Source of the DNA: Rhizobiaceae bacterium
Lineage (GTDB): Bacteria > Pseudomonadota > Alphaproteobacteria > Rhizobiales > Rhizobiaceae
DNA: 64,000 bases
Assembly (NCBI GenBank): GCA_019635775.1
Contig: JAHBYU010000005.1
Coordinates: 1 to 64,000 of the forward strand
Reading direction: 5' to 3'
Under the pieces are notes generated by a model. That model was given only the letters and a program-made list of their open reading frames with translations. It ran no database searches and had not been told where the DNA came from. Numbering within the stretch: the first letter of the stretch is position 1; each line of letters opens with the position of its first letter. Of the stretch, positions 53,109-62,417 are shown piece after piece. Position numbers and translations under genes: made by a program.

Positions 53109-54587
53109 TCAGCGCTGGACGAATGGATTGGGGACGTTGCCGCTGATGTCGATCCAGACGCTCTTTTCCTGAAGATACTCACGGATCGCCGACAGCCCGC
53201 TTTCGCGACCGATGCCGGAGCGCTTGAAGCCGCCGAAGGGCGACATGTAGCTGACCGCCCGGTATGTGTTGACCCAGACGGTGCCCGCCCGCAGCCGCTG
53301 CGACATGGTCAGCGCGCGCGCGATGCTCTGCGTCCATACGCCGGCCGCCAGACCGTAGATTGTGCCATTGGCGATGGCGATCGCCTCCTCGTCGTTGTCG
53401 AAAGGGATCACGGCGAGTACCGGGCCGAACACCTCCTCCTGTGCGATGCGCATGTCGGGAGACACGTCGGTGAAGATGGTAGGCTCCACGAACCAGCCAT
53501 CGCCACAAGCCGCTTCCGTGGCGCGCTTGCCGCCAAGCGCAAGGGTCGCACCCTCAGCCTTAGCAATGTCGATGTAGCCAAGAACCTTGGCGAGCTGCGG
53601 ACGCGTCGTGATCGGCCCGACCTGCGTGTCGTCGCGCGAAGGGTCGCCGATGCGCGCCGTCTTCGCGAAGGCGACGAGCGCCTCCACGAAGGCGGGATAG
53701 ATGGAGCGGTGGACCAGCGCACGCGAACCGGCGATGCAGGTCTGGCCGCTGGCCGCGAAGATGCCTGAGACGACGCCCTTGACGGCATCGTCCAGCACCG
53801 CGTCCTCGAAGACGATGTTGGCCGACTTGCCGCCGAGCTCCAGCGTGACGGGCTTGATCGACTTCGCCGCCAGTTCGTAGACGCTCTGGCCGGTGGCGTC
53901 GCCGCCTGTGAAGGCGACCTTGTCGACCTGCGGATGCGACACGATATGGCTGCCGATCTCGTTTCCGAAGCCGGTGACGATGTTGACGACGCCCGGCGGG
54001 AAACCGGATTCCTCGAAAAGCCTGCCGAACTCGAGCGCCGAGGCGGAGGAAAACTCGGAGGGCTTCCAAAGGACGGTATTGCCGGCTGCAAGCGCCGGCG
54101 CGAGTTTCCATGTCGCCAGCATGAGCGGCGAATTCCAGGGCGTGATCGCTGCCACCACGCCAAGCGGCTCCTCACGCGTGAAGTTGAAGACGCCGGGCTT
54201 GTCGATCGGGATCACGCGGCCCTCGACCTTGTCCGCCAGTCCGGCAAAGTAATGATACCATTGCGGCATGTAGCGGAGCTGGCCTCGCATTTCGGCGATG
54301 AGCTTGCCGTTGTCGCGGGTCTCGATGTCGGCAAGCCGGTCCGCGTTCTCGGCCAGCAGGTCGGCGAAACGGCGCAGCAGCGCGCCGCGCGCCGTTGCGC
54401 TGATCTGGCCCCACGCAGGGTCTTCGAACGCCTTGCGCGCCGCCTGGGCAGCGCGGTCGACATCCTCGGTGCCCGCGCGGGGTATTGTCGCCCATGCGGT
54501 GCCCGTGAACGGGTTTTCGGTCTCGAAGGACTGCCCGCTTGCGGCATCAACCCATTCGCCACCGATCAGCATACGGTACGACTTCAT
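53109..54587 (-). CDS. NAD(P)-dependent aldehyde dehydrogenase
   Basis: A 492-residue ALDH with LELGGKSANIVF (general-base Glu), SGQTCIAGSRALVHR (nucleophile Cys) and a C-terminal SPFGGFKRSGIGRESG block. Full length, betaine-aldehyde/semialdehyde class by general look. It sits nine bases before the lactonase and 42 bases after the carboxymuconolactone-decarboxylase-like gene, in the same operon. Confidence 0.95.
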   Translation of the reverse strand: MKSYRMLIGGEWVDAASGQSFETENPFTGTAWATIPRAGTEDVDRAAQAARKAFEDPAWGQISATARGALLRRFADLLAENADRLADIETRDNGKLIAEMRGQLRYMPQWYHYFAGLADKVEGRVIPIDKPGVFNFTREEPLGVVAAITPWNSPLMLATWKLAPALAAGNTVLWKPSEFSSASALEFGRLFEESGFPPGVVNIVTGFGNEIGSHIVSHPQVDKVAFTGGDATGQSVYELAAKSIKPVTLELGGKSANIVFEDAVLDDAVKGVVSGIFAASGQTCIAGSRALVHRSIYPAFVEALVAFAKTARIGDPSRDDTQVGPITTRPQLAKVLGYIDIAKAEGATLALGGKRATEAACGDGWFVEPTIFTDVSPDMRIAQEEVFGPVLAVIPFDNDEEAIAIANGTIYGLAAGVWTQSIARALTMSQRLRAGTVWVNTYRAVSYMSPFGGFKRSGIGRESGLSAIREYLQEKSVWIDISGNVPNPFVQR

Positions 54588-54629
54588 TTGTATTCCCCGC
54601 TCGTTTCCTGCCGATGAAGCCGCCGGCCG

Positions 54630-55016
54630 TCAGCCGTTCTGCGCGTCGACTTCAGCAAATGCCTCGCGGGCTATGCGGAAAGAGTCAACACCTGCAGGCA
54701 CGCCGGCGTAGATCGCGACCTGCATGAAGATCTCGCGGATCTCGTCGCGGCTTACGCCGTTCTTCAAGGCGCCCTTCACATGCATCTTCAGCTCATGCGG
54801 GCGGTTAAGGCAACTGATCATGGCAAGATTGAGCATCGAGCGCGTCTTGCGGGGCAGGTCCTCGCGGCCCCAGACCGCACCCCAGCAATATTCGGTGACG
54901 AGTTCCTGCATGGGCCGGTTGAAATCGTCGGCAGCGGCGAAGGACTTCTCGACGAATTCCTTGCCGAGCACTTCCTTGCGGATTGCCAGGCCGCGTTCGA
55001 ATACGTCGTTTGTCAT
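54630..55016 (-). CDS. carboxymuconolactone decarboxylase (CMD) family protein
   Basis: The ATG at 55016 overlaps the MmgE/PrpD stop and gives 128 residues, the usual size of PcaC-type proteins. The sequence shows the all-helical CMD pattern: LAIRKEVLG, EYCWGAVWGREDLPRKTRSM, then LNRPHELKMHVKGALKNGVS and VAIYAGVPAG. It lacks the CxxC of the peroxidase (AhpD) branch, and has the His of the decarboxylase-type HELKMHV segment. It likely decarboxylates or isomerises a lactone-ring acid within this operon. Confidence 0.88.
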   Translation of the reverse strand: MTNDVFERGLAIRKEVLGKEFVEKSFAAADDFNRPMQELVTEYCWGAVWGREDLPRKTRSMLNLAMISCLNRPHELKMHVKGALKNGVSRDEIREIFMQVAIYAGVPAGVDSFRIAREAFAEVDAQNG

Positions 55017-56455
55017 CAGTTCTGCTCCTGTTTTGGGTGAATTGCGTTTGATCTGTGCAGCGCTACGCCTGACGCGGCAGGTTTGCGACGGGAGGATTGC
55101 GTCCTGTCCCCGGCGGCCGTCAGGGCGCACAGCCTTGCAAGCTGGCCGGCGTCGGCGCTTGTTTCGATCGTGTCGACGAAGCCCTCGATGGCGTCCGCCG
55201 CAGCGGCGCCCACGACAACGGACGCCGCTTCGCGAAAGCGCTGGCGAACCTCGCCTTCCGTCGCAGGGGTCACGTTGGTCTGCCCGATGCTGAGCCTGCG
55301 CTCGTCCTCGAGCGTCAGTTCGATCATCGCGCCCTGCTGTCCCGGAAAGGCGGCCGTCAGCTCCGGATTCACCGAAAGTTCGGTGGCGGCGGCCAATCGG
55401 TTCACCTCAGCGTTGTCCAGGTCGCGATAGTTGGCTTCCGCCAGCCGCCTGTGAACGAGAACGGCTGCGACGCCGAAGGGTATGCTCATCTTCGCCTGTA
55501 GCGAACGTTCGAACGGTCCGCGACCGTCGCAGCCGGGATATCGAGCCGCCGCCTCGGGCAGGTCGATGCGGATGCTACGCACAGGCGCGGCGTCAGGGCC
55601 GAGCATCTCGGTCAGCTTCAGCGCGGTCTGGCAGGCAGTCTGGGCGAAGTTACAGGCGGGTGCCGCCTTGTGGTAGACTGTCAGAATGTCGGCCTCGCCG
55701 CCGGGAAAAAGCCGTATCGGTCCCGGCATCGGACGACGCGCGAACGCCGCGAAGAACCCCGCAGGGCCTTCCAGAATGTCGGGGCTGGCAAACGCGCCGG
55801 CTCCGGCGAGCCTGACTGCGCTCCATGCATTTCGCGCGGCGAAGCCCGGATGGAAGTACATGTCGGAAGCACCTGTGCCCGGCCATTGGTTAAGGCCCGA
55901 CGAGGTGTTCGCCGCAATCGCGATGCCGGACGCGATCTGGTCCGCATCGAAGCCGAGCATCCAGCTTCCACCGGTTGCAGCGCCGATGGGCGCGATCAGG
56001 CCCGTTGGCCGGTAGAGCGCCGACATGGCGGGGTCGATCGCCATCCGTCCGAGGCGACCGCCGACCTCATAGGCGACGATGGCGCCTTGTAGCAGACGCA
56101 GCCCGTTGACGGGCGCGCTCTCGGCAAGCGCCAGCAGGAGCGGCCAAACCACCACGCCATGATGACAGACCGACGGTGCGTGCATGTCCTCACGCACGAG
56201 CCCGTGGCCCATCACCGCGTTGACGAAGGCGGCGTCGGCCGGCGTGACCTGATGCCTGCCGCCGATGAAATGGCCGCCTTGCGCAGGAACCGTTGCGGCG
56301 ACCGCCTGACGGCTGGCGGGAAGGTCCGAAGCCTCGAAGGCGCAGCCGAGGAAGTCGAGCAGGCACAGCTTGGCCTTCAGGACCGGGGCTTCACCGAAAT
56401 CCCGAGGATCGAGGCCGACTACCGCTTCAGCCAGTTGCTGTGAACGAGTGGACAC
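55016..56455 (-). CDS. MmgE/PrpD family protein
   Basis: A 479-residue member of the MmgE/PrpD family, diverged from the one at 39 kb. It shows LLDFLGCAFEAS, FVNAVMGHGLVREDMH (where the common motif is HxxDxDDTH-like), GAATGGSWMLGFDADQIASG and a C-terminal NVTPATEGEVRQRFREA. The active-site His/Asp pattern is altered, so I cannot predict dehydratase versus decarboxylase activity. The last 35 residues are basic and likely unstructured. It lies 25 bases after the beta-hydroxyacid dehydrogenase gene. Confidence 0.85.
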   Translation of the reverse strand: MSTRSQQLAEAVVGLDPRDFGEAPVLKAKLCLLDFLGCAFEASDLPASRQAVAATVPAQGGHFIGGRHQVTPADAAFVNAVMGHGLVREDMHAPSVCHHGVVVWPLLLALAESAPVNGLRLLQGAIVAYEVGGRLGRMAIDPAMSALYRPTGLIAPIGAATGGSWMLGFDADQIASGIAIAANTSSGLNQWPGTGASDMYFHPGFAARNAWSAVRLAGAGAFASPDILEGPAGFFAAFARRPMPGPIRLFPGGEADILTVYHKAAPACNFAQTACQTALKLTEMLGPDAAPVRSIRIDLPEAAARYPGCDGRGPFERSLQAKMSIPFGVAAVLVHRRLAEANYRDLDNAEVNRLAAATELSVNPELTAAFPGQQGAMIELTLEDERRLSIGQTNVTPATEGEVRQRFREAASVVVGAAAADAIEGFVDTIETSADAGQLARLCALTAAGDRTQSSRRKPAASGVALHRSNAIHPKQEQN

Positions 56456-56480
56456 CTGCGCCCCCGTCTGCCTGCGTCTC

Positions 56481-57374
56481 TCAGCCGCGAATTTCGACGC
56501 CGGCCCATTCCTCGACGATCTTCACCATCGAGGTGAAGTCCGAATCTGGACCGAAACGCGCATTCGTTGCTGCAAGCATCTGCCGGACCAGCGAGCCGGC
56601 CACCATCGGAACGCCGAGGTTCTCCGCCTCGTCGACGCACATCCTGACATCCTTGTAGGACAGGCTCGTGGCGAAGCCGAAATCGAAGGTGCCGGGCAGC
56701 ACGGCGCGGGGGAATTTGTCCTGCGTTGCGCTGTTGCGCCCGCTCGACGCGTTGATGATGTCGCACATGACCTTCGGGTCAAGCCCTGCCTTGACGCCCA
56801 TTGCAAGGGCTTCCGCAGAAAGAAGGATGACGGCGGCGGCTATCATGTTGTTGCCGAGCTTGGCGACCTGTGCGGAACCGGGTGTTTCGCCGCAGAAGAA
56901 GCGCTTGCCGAAATTCGCCAGCACGGGATCGACCTCATCGTAGACAGCCTGTCGGCACGAGACCATCACCGCCAGTGTGCCGTTCGTTGCACCGGCTATT
57001 CCTCCGGAGACCGGCGCGTCTACCCATGCGATGTCGCGCGCGACAAGTTCCTTGTCGATCACCCCCGCCATCGAGGGGCCGGTGGTGGAAAGGTCGACGA
57101 CAATCCGCGCCTGCGAGCCTTCCGCAACACCGTTCTTGCCGAGCACGACCTCGCGCACGATTGCCGGGGTCGGCAGGCTGCAAAAGACGATTTCCGCGTT
57201 CGAGGCCACTTCCGCAGGCGACGCAGCCGTCGTGACCGATGCGAGACCCATTGCGGCAGCCGCATCCGGCCGCGCGTCATAGGCTATGACCTCGTGCCCC
57301 GCGGCAGCGAGTCTCCTCGTCATCGGCCCTCCCATGCGTCCAAGGCCGATGAATCCAAGCTTTTTGTGCCGCAA
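56481..57374 (-). CDS. beta-hydroxyacid dehydrogenase (3-hydroxyisobutyrate dehydrogenase-like)
   Basis: I start at TTG 57374, which has GAGGGAGGAT seven bases upstream and immediately precedes the Rossmann strand; this gives 297 residues, the family norm. Motifs: GFIGLGRMGGPM, CSLPTP, DLSTTGPS, the DAPVSGGIAGATNGTL segment, and catalytic Lys in AQVAKLGNNM. The upstream extension to 57479 is not needed. It is the first gene of the six-gene operon and would oxidise a 2- or 3-hydroxy acid with NAD(P). Confidence 0.92.
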   Translation of the reverse strand: MRHKKLGFIGLGRMGGPMTRRLAAAGHEVIAYDARPDAAAAMGLASVTTAASPAEVASNAEIVFCSLPTPAIVREVVLGKNGVAEGSQARIVVDLSTTGPSMAGVIDKELVARDIAWVDAPVSGGIAGATNGTLAVMVSCRQAVYDEVDPVLANFGKRFFCGETPGSAQVAKLGNNMIAAAVILLSAEALAMGVKAGLDPKVMCDIINASSGRNSATQDKFPRAVLPGTFDFGFATSLSYKDVRMCVDEAENLGVPMVAGSLVRQMLAATNARFGPDSDFTSMVKIVEEWAGVEIRG

Positions 57375-57441
57375 CCGTGTATCCTCCCTCGGTGCTGCCT
57401 GCGGCCCCGCGCAGCGAAGGCCATTGTGGTGCAAGCTTATG

Positions 57442-57463
57442 TTATCCGGGCGGGCTTGGATAA
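57442..57463. promoter_or_regulatory. candidate LysR-type operator
   Basis: TTATCC-N10-GGATAA is a perfect six-base inverted repeat in the 172-base gap between the divergent dehydrogenase operon and the LysR gene. Its spacing and placement fit the recognition-binding site of LysR regulators, and its left arm contains the T and its right arm the A of the loose T-N11-A rule. Confidence 0.5.
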
Positions 57464-57546
57464 TCGTCAAAGAGCGCATAACAGCTTTGCTGACGTTTCC
57501 ACTTCGGCTTCGATGTTATGAATGACGGTGTTTTCGTCCATCGCGC

Positions 57547-58500
57547 ATGTCAGTGACCCAATCCATGTTTGACCTGAAGCAGCTCCAGCTATTCACCGCC
57601 GTCGCAGAGTTCGGCAGCTTTTCGCGCGCCGCCGTCGCGCTCTCGATCAGCCAGCCCGTCATCAGTCGCCAGATCAAGGCGCTGGAGGAGGAACTGGGCG
57701 TCTCCCTGCTCTATCGCAACGGGCGCGGCATCGTGCTGACGGAGGCGGGCAAGCTTCTCGAGAGCTACGCGTCGGCGATCCTGGAGCAGGCTTCCCGTGC
57801 GACCACGGAGCTTGCCGCGCTTCGTTCCAATCCGCGCGGAACGATCGTGATCGGCATGCCGCCTTCGGTGGGCGTCGTCCTGACGGCCCCGCTCGTGCGC
57901 AACTTTCGCGAGGCATTCCCGCAGATCAGCATGCGGGTCATCGAGGGGTTCAGCGGACACCTTCTGGAATGGCTGGTCATGGGCAAGATCGACGTCGCAG
58001 TGCTCTACAACGCGCCGCGCATGAACAACCTTCTGGCCGAGCCGCTGCTGCGCGACGAACTGTTCCTGCTAGGCGCCAAGGACGATCCGTGTTCGCTAGG
58101 GACCGGCCCCGTCGAGGCTTCCATGCTGGCCAGCCTGCCGATGATCCTGCCGGCGCGTCCACACGGCCTGCGGCTTCTGCTCGACCAGGTGCTCGGCGCA
58201 GCCGGCATCTCTCCGCAGATCGACCTCGAGGTCGAGGCTATGCCCTCGACGCTCGGGCTCGTGGAAAGCGGGATCGGCTACACCATCCTTTCCTATTCCA
58301 GCGTGCATCACCTGGTTGCGGAGGGACGCATACGCTATTGGCGAATACGCAATCCCTCGATCGAGAGGGAACTGCTGCTGGCGACGTCAAGCCAGCGCCC
58401 GACGACCACCGCGATCCGGGCCGTGACCGGCCATATCAGGGATGAGGTGCGGACGCTGCGCAAGCTGGGCGTCTGGGAACCTTCAGGCCAGAGCAAGTAG
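57547..58500 (+). CDS. LysR-family transcriptional regulator
   Basis: A 317-residue LysR protein: HTH in residues 8-65 (LKQLQLFTAVAEFGSFSRAA, LSISQPVISRQIKALEEELG) and effector domain beginning VIGMPPSVG. It resembles the LysR at 42.8 kb in several stretches (GHLLEWLVMG, LPARPHGLRLLLD, SGIGYTILS), so the two are probably related paralogues sensing similar acids. It is divergent from the lactone/hydroxyacid operon and likely activates it. Confidence 0.94.
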   Translation: MSVTQSMFDLKQLQLFTAVAEFGSFSRAAVALSISQPVISRQIKALEEELGVSLLYRNGRGIVLTEAGKLLESYASAILEQASRATTELAALRSNPRGTIVIGMPPSVGVVLTAPLVRNFREAFPQISMRVIEGFSGHLLEWLVMGKIDVAVLYNAPRMNNLLAEPLLRDELFLLGAKDDPCSLGTGPVEASMLASLPMILPARPHGLRLLLDQVLGAAGISPQIDLEVEAMPSTLGLVESGIGYTILSYSSVHHLVAEGRIRYWRIRNPSIERELLLATSSQRPTTTAIRAVTGHIRDEVRTLRKLGVWEPSGQSK

Positions 58501-58952
58501 GTTCCGCAGCGTCAGCGCCAATCGCGCTAAGCATGAACGCCTCTGATTTCGGCTCCGTGATCCGGCTGTTCAGCTTGGCGAAGATCCGGGCCGCCAGCTT
58601 GCCGGTGCGCCGGCCTCCACCTGCCCACGCAACTTCTCCCTGCGCGAAGTCTGTAATCTGGCGGGGTATTGAAATGCATCGGGCTCTGCCCGCACCTCGC
58701 TTCAGCCGGTGATCCGCCGCGACACCTTGAGCCGAGCTGGCATAATGTCCATAATGCGGTACGAATGCAGTCGCGAACCAACGCGATCCCGGGCGCCAAC
58801 CTTTTCGATGCTATCCCTCGCGGACTTGTCGATCTGCTCGGAGGAGCAATGCGATTACGCCTGTCAATGTCGCAAACAGTGGTGTTCGATGATGCCAGTT
58901 GCGGTCACTATTGGGCAAAACAATACCAATCCAACAGAGTGAGGAACCTGAA
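58501..58952. other. intergenic region upstream of the peptide-type ABC operon
   Basis: About 450 bases. A minus-strand stretch near 58510-58620 reads like protein (RIFAKLNSRITEPKSEA in part) but has no start, no family match and ends without context, so it may be a gene remnant. The region should hold the promoter for the binding-protein gene at 58953. No hairpin terminator follows the LysR stop. Confidence 0.4.
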
Positions 58953-60542
58953 ATGTCGGAAGAACTCGATTTCCTGAGCAAGGCCGTCGCGAAAGGGCGT
59001 CTCAACCGGCGCGACTTTCTCGGGAGGGCGGCGGCGCTCGGCGTGACCGCGACGGTGGCCAATTCGATGCTCGCCAATGCCGCGCGCGCGGAAGGTCCCG
59101 TAAAGGGCGGCGTGCTGAAGGCGGGTCTGCAGGGCGGTGAATCGTCGAACGTGCTCGACCCTGCCCTCAACCTCAGCCAGGTGACCTTTAACTTCGGAAA
59201 GGCCTGGGGTGAACTGCTGGTCGACCAGGCTGTCGACGGCAGCCTTGAATATCGCATCGCCGAGTCCATCGGCTCGACGCCGGATGCGAAGACCTGGACC
59301 ATCAAGGTTCGCAAGGATATCGAATTTCATAATGGCAAGACGGTGACGGCCGAAGACGTCGTGGCCACGCTGGAGCGCCACGCCGACGAAGGCTCGAAAT
59401 CAGCAGCCCTTGGCATTCTTGCCGGCATCGAGTCGATGAAGGCGAGCGGCGATGAGGCCATCGTCACGCTCAAGGACCCCAATGCCGACTTCCCCTACCT
59501 GATGGCCGACTACCATCTCGTCATTCAGCCCAACGGCGGCAAGGACGACCCCAACGCCGGGATCGGCGCCGGCCCCTACAAGGTTTCGATCAACGAGCCG
59601 GGCGTGCGCCACGGCGGCGAGCGGTTCGCCAACTACTGGCAGGGCGACAAGGTCGGCCATGCCGACCAGATCGAGATCATCGTTATCAATGATGCCACGG
59701 CGCGCACAGCTGCGCTGCAGGGCGGACAGGTGAACATGATCAACCGTGTGGAGCCGAAGATCGTCGACCTGATCAAGCGCGTTCCGGGCGTGACCGTCCA
59801 GCCGGTTTCGGGTCGCGGCTTCTATCCGTTCAACATGTTCGCGGACACCGCGCCCTTCGACAACAACGACCTCCGGATGGCCCTCAAGCTGGCCATGGAC
59901 CGCGAGGAGATGCTGGAGAAGATCCTGCGCGGCTACGGCTCGGTCGGCAACGACTTCCCGATCAACGAAGCCTATCCGCTGTTCTCCAACGACATCGAGC
60001 AGCGCACGTTCGACCCTGAAAAGGCGGCCGAGTTCTACAAGAAGTCCGGCCACACCGGTTCGATCCTGCTTCGCACCTCGGACGTTGCCTTCCCCGGTGC
60101 GGTCGATGCCGCGCAGCTCTACCAGCAGAGCTGCGCCAAGGCTGGCATCACCATCGAGGTCAAGCGCGAGCCTGGCGACGGATACTGGTCGGAGGTGTGG
60201 AACAAGCAACCCTTCTCGCTCTCCTACTGGGGCGGCCGTCCGACGCAGGACCAGATGTATTCGACTGCGTACATCTCCACGGCGGACTGGAACGACACGC
60301 GCTGGAAGCGCCCGGAGTTCGACCAGATGGTTATTGCCGCGCGCGGCGAACTCGACGAAGCCAAGCGCAAGGGCATCTATCGCGACATGGCCGTGATGAT
60401 GCGTGACGAAGGCGGACTGATCGTGCCGTTCTTCAACCAGTATATCGATGCCAGCGGCAAGGGCGTCGGCGGATGGGTCTCCAACCCGGCCCAGGAAATG
60501 TGCAACGGCTACGCGCTGTCGATCTGCTGGCTCGAAGCCTGA
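58953..60542 (+). CDS. dipeptide/oligopeptide-type ABC substrate-binding protein (SBP_bac_5)
   Basis: From ATG 58953 (GAGGAA upstream) the 529-residue receptor has a twin-arginine signal, RLNRRDFLGRAAALG, before an ANAARA cleavage site. The DppA-type landmarks are present: WGELLVDQAVDGSLEYRIAES, TWTIKVRKDIEFHNGK, TVTAEDVVATLERH and the GAGPYKVSI segment. Tat rather than Sec export is common for this group in Rhizobiales. The ligand may be a peptide, but many relatives bind sugars, opines or nickel. Confidence 0.93.
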   Translation: MSEELDFLSKAVAKGRLNRRDFLGRAAALGVTATVANSMLANAARAEGPVKGGVLKAGLQGGESSNVLDPALNLSQVTFNFGKAWGELLVDQAVDGSLEYRIAESIGSTPDAKTWTIKVRKDIEFHNGKTVTAEDVVATLERHADEGSKSAALGILAGIESMKASGDEAIVTLKDPNADFPYLMADYHLVIQPNGGKDDPNAGIGAGPYKVSINEPGVRHGGERFANYWQGDKVGHADQIEIIVINDATARTAALQGGQVNMINRVEPKIVDLIKRVPGVTVQPVSGRGFYPFNMFADTAPFDNNDLRMALKLAMDREEMLEKILRGYGSVGNDFPINEAYPLFSNDIEQRTFDPEKAAEFYKKSGHTGSILLRTSDVAFPGAVDAAQLYQQSCAKAGITIEVKREPGDGYWSEVWNKQPFSLSYWGGRPTQDQMYSTAYISTADWNDTRWKRPEFDQMVIAARGELDEAKRKGIYRDMAVMMRDEGGLIVPFFNQYIDASGKGVGGWVSNPAQEMCNGYALSICWLEA

Positions 60543-60547
60543 TGATG

Positions 60548-60575
60548 AAAGGGCCGGTCGCTGACCGGCCCTTTT
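60548..60575 (+). terminator. intrinsic terminator/attenuator after the binding-protein gene
   Basis: AAAGGGCCGGTC pairs perfectly with GACCGGCCCTTT across a three-base loop and ends in TTTTCT. It begins six bases after the stop and lies 43 bases before the permease start. As the permeases follow on the same strand, partial termination here would set a high receptor-to-permease ratio. Confidence 0.85.
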
Positions 60576-60617
60576 CTCCTCGCCATTCGTGCAGCACAGA
60601 TACGTGGCAGGTTGTTC

Positions 60618-61577
60618 ATGTCTTCTCCGATCGTGAAACTGATCCTTCAGCGCCTCGCGCTGGGGGTGCTCCTCCTTCTGGCGGTTTCAATTCTCATATT
60701 CGTAGGCACGGAAATCCTGCCCGGCGATGTCGCGCAGTCGATCCTCGGCCAGTCCGCGACGCCGCAATCGCTTGCAAACCTGCGCGAGCAGCTGGGACTG
60801 GATGATCCCGCCTATGTGCGCTACTTCCGCTGGCTTGGCGGCCTGCTGACCGGCGACCTGGGCAATGCTCTGACCAGCGGCCTGCCGATCGCGAGCGCCA
60901 TAAGCGGACGTCTGGCCAACACCCTTTTCCTGGCCGCCACCGCAGCCGTGATCGCGGTGCCGCTTGCCATCCTGCTCGGCCTGCTCGCGGTGCGCTACCG
61001 CAACGGTCCGATCGACAAGGCGATCTCCGCTTTCGCGCTTGCCTCGACGTCCTTTCCCGAATTCTTCATCGGCTACCTGCTTGTCTATTTCTTCGCGGTG
61101 AAGTGGCAGATTTTCCCTGCCATCTCGACGGTCTTCGACGGCATGAGCTTCTGGGAACGCCTGCAGGCGGTGGCGCTGCCGGCGACCGCGCTCACGCTGG
61201 TCGTGCTGGCGCACATGATGCGCATGACGCGAGCGGCAATCCTCAACGTCATGCAGTCCGCCTACATAGAGACGGCCGAGCTTAAGGGACTTCGACCGCT
61301 GGAGGTCATACGCAAGCACGCTTTCCCCAACGCCATCGCGCCCGTTGTCAACGTCGTGATGCTGAACCTTGCCTATCTGATCGTGGGCGTGGTCGTCGTG
61401 GAGGTGATCTTCGTCTACCCCGGCATGGGACAGTATCTGGTCGATCACGTCACCAAGCGTGATGTTCCGGTGGTGCAGGCGGTCGGCCTGATCTTCGCGG
61501 CCGTCTACATAATCCTGAACATCGTCGCCGACATCGCGGCCATCGTGGCCAATCCCCGCCTCAGGCATCCGAAGTAG
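60618..61577 (+). CDS. peptide-type ABC permease (DppB-like)
   Basis: From ATG 60618 the 319-residue protein has six helices and the N-terminal plan of DppB/OppB (LILQRLALGVLLLLAVSILIF, LREQLGLDDP). The EAA loop reads AELKGLRPLEVIRKHAFPNAI. A TTG two codons upstream is an unlikely start. It pairs with the following DppC-like permease, nine bases downstream. Confidence 0.95.
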   Translation: MSSPIVKLILQRLALGVLLLLAVSILIFVGTEILPGDVAQSILGQSATPQSLANLREQLGLDDPAYVRYFRWLGGLLTGDLGNALTSGLPIASAISGRLANTLFLAATAAVIAVPLAILLGLLAVRYRNGPIDKAISAFALASTSFPEFFIGYLLVYFFAVKWQIFPAISTVFDGMSFWERLQAVALPATALTLVVLAHMMRMTRAAILNVMQSAYIETAELKGLRPLEVIRKHAFPNAIAPVVNVVMLNLAYLIVGVVVVEVIFVYPGMGQYLVDHVTKRDVPVVQAVGLIFAAVYIILNIVADIAAIVANPRLRHPK

Positions 61578-61586
61578 GGCCGCGCC

Positions 61587-62417
61587 ATGCTGGACATCAA
61601 ACGCATTCCCCCTGGCGCATGGATCGGCCTCGTGCTGACCGGGTTTTTCGTCTTCTGCGCCGTTTTCGCGCCAGTGATCGCGCCCTATGGAAACGCCGAG
61701 ATCGTGGGCGACGTATGGGCTCCCATGTCGGCCGACCACTGGCTCGGCACCGACAATCTCGGCCGCGACCTCCTCTCGCGCATGATCTACGGCGCGCGGG
61801 TGACCATCCTGATCGCGGTGCTTGCCACCGCGCTCGCCTTCTCGCTGGGCTCGATAATGGGCTTCACCGCGGCCGTGGTCGGCGGCTGGTTCGACACGCT
61901 GGTCTCGCGCTTCGTCGATCTCCTCATGTCGATCCCGACGCTGATCTTCGCGCTCGTGGTGCTGTCGGTCCTGCCGTCGAACATCGTCACGCTTATCCTG
62001 GTCATGGGCATACTAGACTCAACACGCGTCTACAGGCTCTCGCGCGCAGTCGCGGTGGACATCAATGTGATGGACTTCGTCGAGGCAGCAAAGCTGCGCG
62101 GCGAGGGACGCGGCTGGATCATCTTCCGCGAAATTCTGCCCAACGCCCTGTCTCCGCTGGTTTCCGAGCTTGGCCTGCGCTTCATCTATGCCGTGCTGTT
62201 CCTCTCCGCCCTTTCCTTCCTCGGGCTTGGCGTGCAGCCGCCGGCGGCCGATTGGGGCGGAATGGTCAAGGAAAACAAGGACGGCATCGTGTTCGGCATA
62301 CCGGCGGCGCTGATACCGGCCGGCGCAATCGCGGCTCTGGCGATCTCGGTGAACCTCGTCGCCGACTGGATACTCAACCGGACAACCGACCTCAAGGGAG
62401 GGCGCGGCAATGGCTGA
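61587..62417 (+). CDS. peptide-type ABC permease (DppC-like)
   Basis: A 276-residue permease of the DppC/OppC type: LGTDNLGRDLLSRMIYGARVT near residue 50, EAAKLRGEGRGWIIFREILPN as the ATPase-docking loop, and LSFLGLGVQPPAADWG near the C-terminus. Its stop overlaps the ATPase start by eight bases, so translation is coupled. Confidence 0.95.
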   Translation: MLDIKRIPPGAWIGLVLTGFFVFCAVFAPVIAPYGNAEIVGDVWAPMSADHWLGTDNLGRDLLSRMIYGARVTILIAVLATALAFSLGSIMGFTAAVVGGWFDTLVSRFVDLLMSIPTLIFALVVLSVLPSNIVTLILVMGILDSTRVYRLSRAVAVDINVMDFVEAAKLRGEGRGWIIFREILPNALSPLVSELGLRFIYAVLFLSALSFLGLGVQPPAADWGGMVKENKDGIVFGIPAALIPAGAIAALAISVNLVADWILNRTTDLKGGRGNG

